64,000 nt of DNA from Branchiostoma lanceolatum (taxonomy: Eukaryota > Chordata > Leptocardii > Amphioxiformes > Branchiostomatidae), in the NCBI RefSeq assembly GCF_035083965.1, contig NC_089735.1, positions 2,544,001 to 2,608,000 of the forward strand, in the 5' to 3' direction. The number at the start of each line of letters is the position of its first letter. Within the stretch, counting starts at the first letter, position 1. Of the stretch, positions 56,479-64,000 are shown piece after piece. The notes beneath the pieces are model-generated. The model was given only the letters and a program-made list of their open reading frames with translations, was not told where the DNA came from and did not search any database. A program made the translations under genes and the position numbers.

Positions 56479-58114
56479 TGTCTGTGTGTGTTTGTGTTAC
56501 CGGATTTTTGTAGCCAGCATAATTCAAGACTACTACCTCTGGTACTCCGAAAACGCCGTCATTTTCGACTCCAAACCTAAGACATTCGGCGACGGTACGG
56601 GTGTAAGAGAAGCTATGAGACAGGTACTTACATTTGTGTGTACAACTGGCGGTTGAATCTTTCTACAAATCTAACAGAGACAATACTAGTGACGTTATAA
56701 ACTTCATGGCACGTTTGACCAATTAATTGCTGACGTAAAGTGACGTGATGTATCCGTAAAGACACGTGTCAATAAAGTCACGTGTCTGTAACTCTCGCGA
56801 GTTTACGTTCGTAAGTGATTGGTCATTATTGATCCTGAAGAGGGCGACAGTGGTCGTTTAAAATTTGATCCGTGAATACCTAATGCCTGGGTCACATTTC
56901 CAATCCGGGGCCCGGCCGGGCAGTGTTTGGGAACAAAAAGTATGATATAAAAGACAACAAAAAACACAAAACGTTCCAAAAATTATTCAAGAGCACAGCT
57001 TGTGCATATTTATTGATATGCATTTTAATTTTTCGTTTCCGCAAACAGCCCGGCCGGGTCCCGGCTGGGAAATGTGACCCAAGCATTAGTGTTGGAAGAA
57101 AGTTTAGTATTGTACTATGATTACTACCAACACAGATGAGCTTCAATGATAAATCTAATACTTGTTACATGTCAAGTCTGGTGATCATGTTGGAAAGCCT
57201 TCAATTCAACTTATCACTTTGGCGAATTTCCAATTTTCATATCGTGGCACTTTTACGTTGTTTGCCATATTCTTTTACGATCATAGAGGTAATTGACTTT
57301 GAACTTGAAATGCCAGGGAGGATGACGACGCAATGCAACAGTTAATGAACGACTTAGGCGAACTTGACTTATTCCTAACCTCATTTACACATCAAATTAT
57401 AGTTTTTATACGGTGTTGGGCTACAGACCTTGCTCCAGTTACTGACGACGCTAACTGAAACGTCTGGCCTTAAAAATCTATCCAGCTGCTTGAGTAATAC
57501 TTGCGTGTAGGGCAACTTCAGAAGCTTACGTTGTCTTCATTTCTTTCTTTCATCTCCAGACCGTCCTCTGCTTTGAAGGGACAAGCGACACTCTGATGAC
57601 GCACATGCCGTCCTTACGCCTGCCGCCAGGGGGCGTCTCCCAGCTGACTCCTCCCCAGCTCCACGCCCTGTTCTCAGACCTCGCGCCTCTGCACTCAGCC
57701 ATCGGCGGCCGCGTCATCACCAGCGACTGCGAGGGGTACTGCACCTCACCGTCCAACATCAAACTCATGGACAACGGCAACAGGAACGTCTTCGCCAGCC
57801 GCACTGACAAAGACCTGACCGTCACGATCAGCCATTCCTACGGCGTTGAGAAAGGCCTGAGGTACAACATCGACTGTTTTGGGAGAGACTTGAATTCCGT
57901 GAAGGCGCACCTGATCACACACATGGAGGGCGTGTCTCGCGCGGTTGACGTCATCAGGTTCTACATCTACGTCAGAGCCGACCTGTTGGAAGGTGTGCGG
58001 CGGTTCTGCGCAGACGCGGGCCTACGTCACGTGTTCTGTGACAGACAACAGGTTCTGTTGGAAAAAGACTTTGAAGGAGAAACGGACTCTCTTCCACTGA
58101 GGGGGTCAGCTTAG
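54719..58114 (+). CDS. NAT16/histidine N-acetyltransferase-like GNAT enzyme, complete, three exons
   Basis: Exons: 54719-54883, 56159-56389 and 57560-58114, all phase 0 with GT/AG borders, giving 316 residues. The N-terminal half is a GNAT domain: FRVAGHEDYPAMLRVSEGV, DFLPALFHRW, then WRVHPCCRGRGVGRVLRQ (residues 75-92), whose RGRGVG loop is the acetyl-CoA pyrophosphate-binding motif A. The C-terminal half (GGRVITSDCEGY, NIDCFGRDLNSVKAHL, and a closing FCADAGLRHVFCDRQQVLLEKDF) resembles the C-terminal domain of vertebrate NAT16 and fish HISAT, which acetylates histidine. The substrate here is unknown. The first ATG directly follows an acceptor-like CTTCAACAG, so an untranslated exon probably lies upstream; a candidate donor (CAAG|GTAAGC) is near 52352. 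A partial copy of exon 2 lies in intron 2 (see separate entry). Confidence 0.87.
55773..55961. mobile_element. Tc1/mariner-type MITE, copy 5
   Basis: TACTGTAAATGCATTTTAAG opens and GAACATTTCTGCATTTACAG closes. Intron 1 of the NAT-like gene. Confidence 0.75.
56422..56496 (+). repeat. (GT)n microsatellite between the exon copies of the NAT-like gene
   Basis: It lies between exon 2 (ends 56389) and its partial copy (56543). The tract is in an open frame with exon 2. Confidence 0.85.
56543..56623 (+). pseudogene. Partial tandem copy of the 3' end of NAT-like exon 2
   Basis: This 81-base segment repeats the last 69 bases of exon 2 (56321-56389), encoding YSENAVIFDSKP, four extra codons, then GVREAMRQ and a donor CAG|GTACTT. 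It is separated from its source by a (GT)n microsatellite. It lies in the same frame as exon 2, and the frame is open from 56159 to 56656, so use of the distal donor at 56623 would insert 78 codons including a Val-Cys run from the microsatellite. No phase-0 acceptor is visible in front of the copy, so independent exon use is unlikely. I regard it as a decayed exon fragment or rare alternative donor. Confidence 0.7.
56885..57090. mobile_element. Foldback element with GGGTCACATTTCC arms
   Basis: Left arm TGGGTCACATTTCCAATCC, CCCGGCCGGGC; right arm GCCCGGCCGGG, GGGAAATGTGACCCA. An older copy of the right half is at 2935-3045 (TGATATGCATTTGTTATTC, CAAACAGCCCGGCCGG). It lies in intron 2 of the NAT-like gene. 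Confidence 0.65.
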
Positions 58115-59910
58115 CAGTTTGGCTTTGTACTGACTTGTATGGTAACCAAGACAGGGTTAGTGGGTGAATGAACTCCCCAAACTCCTAGGAGGGGAGATGG
58201 TAGAAATACTGTACTAAAAGTTCTAGAACAGAGTACTAAAATGTTGCATCGTGAAGGAGCTAGATCCTTACATCTGCTTGGAGACAGATGAATGAACCAA
58301 TGTGAATGTAAAAGCCTAGAAGCCCTAACCGAGTCTTATACACCAAAGAAAAACCTCTAAATTAAGGGTAATTTTAATTGAAAACCATAAATAAGCAAAT
58401 CATGTTAAACTTAAAAGTCTTTGTCAATATCTAGGTCTCTTAAGGTATGAATACCAAACTTCTTGTAAATCTTACTACATACTTGTACAGAAAGTCATTG
58501 ATAGAAAGTCAGAGCTAGAAGAGGTGCTTTTTGTTATCAATGACAAGTGATCATGTTGAAAAGCCATAATTTAGCAGAAGTTCATGTGGTATAGATGTCA
58601 GTCTAATGACTGGAGCTACTTCTTGCCTTGTATATGTCAGCATTTAGCTGTTTATGTCTTAAGAAAAGGACATTAAACTTCATGCATACTCATCAAATGG
58701 TTTAATACATGACAATAATTGATACATTATAATTATGTAACGCTGCATAACAAAATATCTGTTCGTCAGTTTGACTTTCTTTTATCAATATTTATCAACT
58801 CCTTTGCCCCCCGTCTTCTCAATGGCACAGTCTGGAGCCAGGAATCATAAATGACTACCATACCTGTCTAATGTATAGACAAGTTCACACTTAGGCAGAC
58901 CACAAGAACTGTCTACATCGGGGGGATTATGTCATTGCCACGAACATTTGAATGCGTTCAGAGGGGTCATCAGAGTCAACTCGAGGTCCAGTGCCGAAAG
59001 TAGAACATCGTGGAGAGAGAGGTCCACAGCAACCAGATAATGATTGATGATTGAATTCGAACATGCTAGATGTGTTTGAATGTGTACAAATCATGGCAAA
59101 GCATGTTCCTAGAGGGCCTGCATGGGGGTGTGGGGGGCAACGCTTTACACTAAATTCAGATGAACGCTAAAACCCAGGAAGGCCATAACACAAAATTTGG
59201 TTGCCTTGCTATGAATTGCGTTAATAAAATAGCTTTCCCTACAAATTACGGGAAATAAAAACAGGCTATATACACCTTACCGAAAAGAGTATGCAGACCC
59301 CCCTAGAACATGTTTGAATGTCACTGCAAATGACGTAATCCTGTTTGAGATGTAAGCAGTTTTCCTAGTCCGCAAACGTGTGAACATGTCTATTCCGCTG
59401 CACCCATCAGCAAGTTATCTGGACAGTTACCTGGAACTTAAAAAAACTGGCAAACATTTTCTGAATTCTGGAGTTGTTACGGATATCGAAGGTAGACATT
59501 AGCAGGAAGGTGTGACAAACAAACGAAGGCCTTAAATTAAACATTGCTGAACTCATACCAACATGGTTAAATGCAGAAAGTTGTACGTTTATAGTTTTGG
59601 TATGCTTTGATTCGCCGTCGAAATACATTGCTGCAAAACAAGAACCATTTTTCAAATAACATTAAAAAACACAACATAACTGGGTCCCTGATACATATGC
59701 TACAATTATCCATCAAAATCTTTAATTGTAGTTACTATACAGCATTTACAAGTATAAGTTAGTATTATTCGAGCTGGTTTTTATACACCTGGAATATCTT
59801 AAAATGGATGCTGGACTTGAAACGCCCACCTGTAAGTTGCAGAAAAAATTTTTGACATTGCAGAAAAAGATATGAACAACTTTCAATTTGGCAAAAGAAT
59901 ACAGGCTTGG
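58115..59910. other. 3' flank of the NAT-like gene, nothing further identified
   Basis: Starts with the 3' untranslated region; an ATTAAA at about 58672 is a candidate poly(A) signal. The rest has no exon or intact element. Confidence 0.4.
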
Positions 59911-59913
59911 CAG

Positions 59914-60380
59914 TCACTGTAAATGTACTTACTTTCACGGTGGATTTATTTCACGGTAGGAGGAGAAAAGATGGTTTAGCTAGCCTCCTTTGCAGGCCTT
60001 CTGGGCCGCGCTGGCGTTGATTTTTTTGGGGGGGAGCGCTGATTCGCGATTTTCAACTTTTGGGCCAGGTTTCTCTGCTTGGGAAACCATATTGCCACAG
60101 GCGGCAATACGATTTCCCAAGCAAAAGAATCTGGCTCAGAAAGTTGAAAATCGTGAATCAGCGCTCCCCCCAAAAAAATTGATGCCGGCGCTGCCCAGAA
60201 GGCCTGAAAAGGAGGCCAGGTTTTAGCAGTGTTTTAAGGAAGGCAGTTGAAACAATTCTATAGTACAGAAGTACACATAGAAACATTTATTTGCGGTGTG
60301 AAGATGTAATGGAGAGGTTGTTACAAAAACCTTGAAAAAAAAAAAAAAGCAAAAGTTTCAAGATTCACAGTGGAACCGAT
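59914..60380. mobile_element. Tc1-type MITE interrupted by a palindromic element
   Basis: The outer element starts CACTGTAAATGTACTTAC... and ends ...CAAGATTCACAGTG; it resembles the element at 8232-8441. A second element occupies 59981-60218 within it. Confidence 0.6.
59981..60218. mobile_element. 238-bp hairpin MITE nested in another MITE
   Basis: TAGCCTCCTTTGCAGGCC opens and GGCCTGAAAAGGAGGCCA closes. The arms continue through GCGCTGATTCGCGATTTTCA and its near reverse complement, giving a hairpin of about 110 bp per arm. The flanks TGGTTTAGC and GGTTTTAGC match at 7 of 9. Confidence 0.75.
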
Positions 60381-60765
60381 CACATATTGCAGAAAACAGA
60401 ACAAAAGTATTTCGAGCCCTGGCAGTGTTCAAATTACAGTTAACTGCTTTTCCTATGAATGGTATATCTGGTTTGAGACAGGAAGACTGAAAAACTGTAA
60501 CTATAGTTAATAAAGTCTAGCAAAGTAAAACTAAGACATGTACTGCACATTCCTTGTGGACTTTGTTTCACTTTCTCTGCAGATTTACAGATATTGAAAT
60601 AACAAACCATCAACAAAAACGTGTCTTTCGACACTTCCCAACAAACTACAAAGTATATAAAAAACATCAGAGCCATTCTTATCTTTTTACTTAGAGTCAT
60701 TTTATGTTTCCATCAGTATGGCTCTAACTTGTAAACACTGCATTGTTCAAGAGGGTGTCATAGAC

Positions 60766-60935
60766 TAGCCTCCATTGCAGACTGCTTCTGGCTGTTTTCT
60801 TTTTCAAGTTACCGTTCTCTTTAACATTTTTTTCCTATTGCTGACCGAGACAGACCAGCATAAGAAACAAAAATGTAATAAGAAAACGGTACCTTGAAAA
60901 AGAAAGCAGCCAGAAGGAATCTGCAACGGAGGCTA
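60766..60935. mobile_element. 170-bp hairpin MITE with 9-bp target duplication
   Basis: TAGCCTCCATTGCAGACTGC opens and GCAACGGAGGCTA closes; the inner arms TTTTCTTTTTCAAG and CTTGAAAAAGAAA pair. The flanks GTCATAGAC and GTCATAGAT match at 8 of 9. Confidence 0.8.
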
Positions 60936-61458
60936 GTCATAGATAAAAATGATATCAACACAAGACGGCTCATAAACAATTTAGTTCCACCGACACCAGT
61001 GCTTTCCACTATTCCAGTGTCTTTCACTACGATACCCAAATTAGAATCAGAACGGTTCAATCTCTATTTCATAGAAAACATATCATCTGGAGTCCCCAAA
61101 TCATCTTTATTCATGTACATGTATAAATGATAACTAACTGGCTATGCTGGAACTGTGTACTTGGTGTAGTCAGACAAAATGAGGAAATTTACTCAAAGTG
61201 AGTGTCAAATGTTTTCCAGGCCCAAAACACATCCTTCTTACAGTTTTAGGGTTGTTCTATTAAAAAAGTAGAGGGGAGTCCAAAACGTTTTATGTAGATG
61301 CATTTCTGAAACAGAACATGGCCAAAACATGATAACGAAAACAAATATACTGAGAATAGAACTGTATTTTCTACACTACACCCCTAATTTCTTGAAATGA
61401 AAAATTGCATCCCTTGATTTTCAAAATGGAATATCCCTATCCAATAGAAACTCTTGTA

Positions 61459-63445
61459 CTACAAGCTGCCTTCTACATGTCTGTCCTGATTGGCCGCAGA
61501 GCTGGGTGGGTCTTTTGTTGGGGACGTACCACTTTGTGATGGGGGAGGGGGAACGTAAAGGAAGTTGACACTGACATGAAGAGGGAAGGTCGCCTGACGG
61601 TCTACAGTCATGAGGAGGGTTTCCTGTGAGGAAAAAGGTGATGATGAAAGAGTCATGAGTCTACTGGCAGAATACTGTAAATGCATTTAAGTTCGCGTGG
61701 TTTTTATTTCGCGGTAGGAAGGAAATGGAGTGTTTGCGGTGGTTTTAAGTTCGCGTTTGAAACAATAGTAGCGCTACAGTCATACACATGTAGGTGGGCA
61801 AAAATTTTTGCGGTAGTTTCCAGTTTGCACTGAAGAGTTCATCGCAAAAAAATCGAACATAAAACCACTGTGAACATTTCAATCTGCATTTACAGTACAG
61901 TTTATCATGAAATTAGACTTTCCCAAACTTTCAACTATTTCCAAATTGAGGTCCAGAGGACAAGACAGAACTGAGCTAACCTACCTCGTCTTTGCCGAGA
62001 GACAGTTTGGTCATTTTTGTGTGTTTCTCATACTTGAGTTCCCCACTGCTGTCATAGGACACCACCGACACCCTGGAAATCACAAAGAAGATTAACATCA
62101 GAGTGTTCTCCCTAGGCCGAGTGATACAACATTGATTAGGAGCTCAGGTGTAAGGTAACGATGTACAAAAGAATCTTGTTTCTTATACGAAAGGATGCAT
62201 TTTCAAGATAGTACTAGATATACACAGCTGCAACAGGTAAGGATTTGTGTACGGATACATTTTTATGGATTTATTAGGACTTTAAATAATGTAACCTGTA
62301 TCTATGCTATATTTGGCCTGACCCTTACCTCTTCCCTCATGACCTCAATGAAAAGCGGTCAGCAGACCAATTTCACTTTTTTTTGTGATTGAATAAAGGC
62401 TCAAACAAACAAAGAAACAAACAAAGAAACAAACACTACCACAGTACGTCCAGGTCAAAAGATACAAAAACGGAAGTTCTGCTGCAGTACCAAGGTCACA
62501 TACCAGGGGGCCCAAAATCGACCTTGAACTTTGGCTTCACAACACCTGCCCACATACCAAATAGAATCGTAATCTATCCAGAGGTTCTTGAGTTATGCTG
62601 ACTACAGTAGTGCGGAAACACAGACAGACAAACAAACAAACAAACAAACACACAGACACACCCAAAACTTTATCTCCATTTTCCATGGAGGTAACAAACA
62701 GCTGACCTGGCATAGACCTGTCGCTGGGCCTGCAGACTGACTGACGTGGCACACGGTCTGTTGGTCGTGTTTCTTCTGAGAAACAGAAGTCTGGAGAACA
62801 GCAGACAATGCTGTAAACTCATTTATCATGATTGCAGTTCATGGTAGAAGAGATAGGACATTTTCACACTGTTTTAAAGAAGTTTGCAGTTGAAACCATG
62901 CACATCCGAGATGTGATGAATTCACGGTGGTGAGGTCCATAAGAAAATAAAACAACCAGGAGTATTTCAAAGGTCTACATACCCGAACCAACTTTTCACT
63001 TGCCCAAAATCTAAATGACATATTTCTATGCACCTACCCATTTGTGTATGTCACTAGAAGGTCTAGACCATAGTTAAAGCCAGTCCATCTCCAACAGTAC
63101 TGCAATAACAGAGACAAAGAACAACATTGAGGTAAGAATGTCACAGGCCTGCTTTGTGCGTACAAATTCATATTCAAATATTTTGTTTTATGAATCAGAT
63201 GTTGAGGGACTGAGAGGGCTGTGTACCTAACTAAGCCCTGGACCTGTCCCTAGTCCAGGTACAGGTCCAGTGTTAAGGTACAGGTCCAGGGTTAAGGTAC
63301 AGGTCCAGGGTTAAGGTACAGGTCCAGGGTTTAGGTACACAGCCCTCTCAGTGCCTTAGTACTCACCTCTCCGTCTTTGGGAAGTTTTCTCCCACATCTC
63401 ATGCAGTGTCTGTTGAAGTCCACTTCTGAGATGTCATTGAGGGCG
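61459..63445 (-). CDS. 3' exons of an unidentified gene, 5' part beyond the window
   Basis: Four candidate exons with good borders: 63445-63367 (CxxC peptide ending HCMRCGRKLPKDGE), 62775-62707, 62072-61985 (VSVVSYDSSGELKYEKHTKM then TKLSLGKDE) and 61623-61459 (ETLLMTVDRQATFPLHVSVN, a proline-rich tail, stop). The last two join in phase 0. The first ends in phase 0, but the third needs two bases carried over. So the second exon, 69 bases long, cannot link them in its present form: either a further exon is missing or the second exon is wrong. HCMRC could be half of a zinc-binding site. I do not recognise the family. There is no start codon; the gene probably continues past 64000. Confidence 0.55.
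61672..61898. mobile_element. Tc1/mariner-type MITE, copy 6
   Basis: TACTGTAAATGCATTTAAG opens and CTGCATTTACAGTA closes with the TA duplication intact. It lies in the last intron of the unidentified right-hand gene. Confidence 0.75.
63210..63351. repeat. Minisatellite inside 21-bp inverted repeats
   Basis: Perfect 21-bp arms (63210-63230 and 63331-63351), beginning CTGAGAGGGCTGTGTACC, enclose four to five units of the 19-mer GGTACAGGTCCAGGGTTAA. It ends 15 bases before the donor of the exon at 63367. Confidence 0.75.
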
Positions 63446-64000
63446 CTGCAAAAACACAACTCAAAATCCTTAACAAATTCATGCTCTCTATCAGGCCTGT
63501 CTCCAGCTTTTAGTTCTTTTCTGTCTCACTCATTGTTTGGGAGTCTATATTGTTGTATTTGTTGTAAAATCAGTCATTCTAAACTTTAAAAAAAAATTTT
63601 TTTTAATCAATTTCATGTCATCAAGTTCAGATTTTTTGTGAAATTTTTCCCCGTCCCAGCGAGCAAATTTCTGTCCCGGGATGGAGGGACGGCTACTGGA
63701 GACAGCCCTGCTCTCTATATTAGAGTAGTGACAACATATCCACACTACATGTACCTTTCTATGCATAGCCCCAGTCCTCAGCTTAGCAGCTGGGCTGTCA
63801 GTTATTCCTCTGACAGGACGCTGTCGTACAGCACTGAGGGGGGCTTATTGGGTTGGAAGACTACTACCCGAAGGGGCTGAATCACAAGGGTCTGTAGGCT
63901 GCCATTTTGGCGCCAAGGTGACCTCAATATCACAATTGCCCCAGGTGCGACCATTGAACTGTGTGGTTATGAACCACTCACACTGGGAAGAACCCCTTCT

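Overview
This is animal nuclear DNA, most likely from an amphioxus (Branchiostoma). Genes are split by introns with GT/AG borders. The proteins are chordate-type: eIF4E, a FAM47E relative, PTEN exon 1, a Ly6/uPAR protein and a NAT16-like acetyltransferase. The space between them is packed with short palindromic MITEs, tRNA-derived SINEs, LINE 3' ends and microsatellites, a composition known from Branchiostoma. The species call is an inference; no bacterial or viral gene organisation is visible.

Layout. 1-11.2 kb: repeats, including hammerhead-ribozyme-like motifs, plus two unidentified candidate exons on the minus strand (5.6-6.1 kb). 11.29-11.37 kb: coding exon 1 of PTEN on the minus strand; no phosphatase exon is seen to its left. 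14.8-17.2 kb: a two-exon FAM47E-like gene on the minus strand. 17.4-26.7 kb: repeat-rich intergenic DNA. 26.76-31.31 kb: a complete four-exon gene on the plus strand for a secreted, probably GPI-anchored, three-finger (Ly6/uPAR) protein. 31.3-39.2 kb: repeats, including a 1.1-kb element flanked by TTAA. 39.2-48.6 kb: the complete eight-exon eIF4E gene on the minus strand, 227 codons. 49-54.7 kb: microsatellites, palindromes and SINEs. 54.7-58.1 kb: a three-exon NAT16/histidine acetyltransferase-like gene on the plus strand. 61.5-63.4 kb: the 3' exons of an unidentified minus-strand gene that probably runs off the right edge.

The genes are not functionally linked. eIF4E is a housekeeping translation factor, PTEN a lipid phosphatase, FAM47E a chromatin-associated protein, Ly6 a surface protein and the NAT a small-molecule acetyltransferase.

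Two patterns stand out. (1) Many unrelated-looking palindromes share ends of the type TAGCC...GGCTA or TATTCTCC...GGAGAATA, and several have 9-bp target-site duplications readable in this window. One is shrunk to 17 bp and another sits three bases after the Ly6 stop codon. (2) Exon edges of three genes (eIF4E exon 2, Ly6 exons 1 and 2, NAT exon 2) have been tandemly copied into the neighbouring intron.
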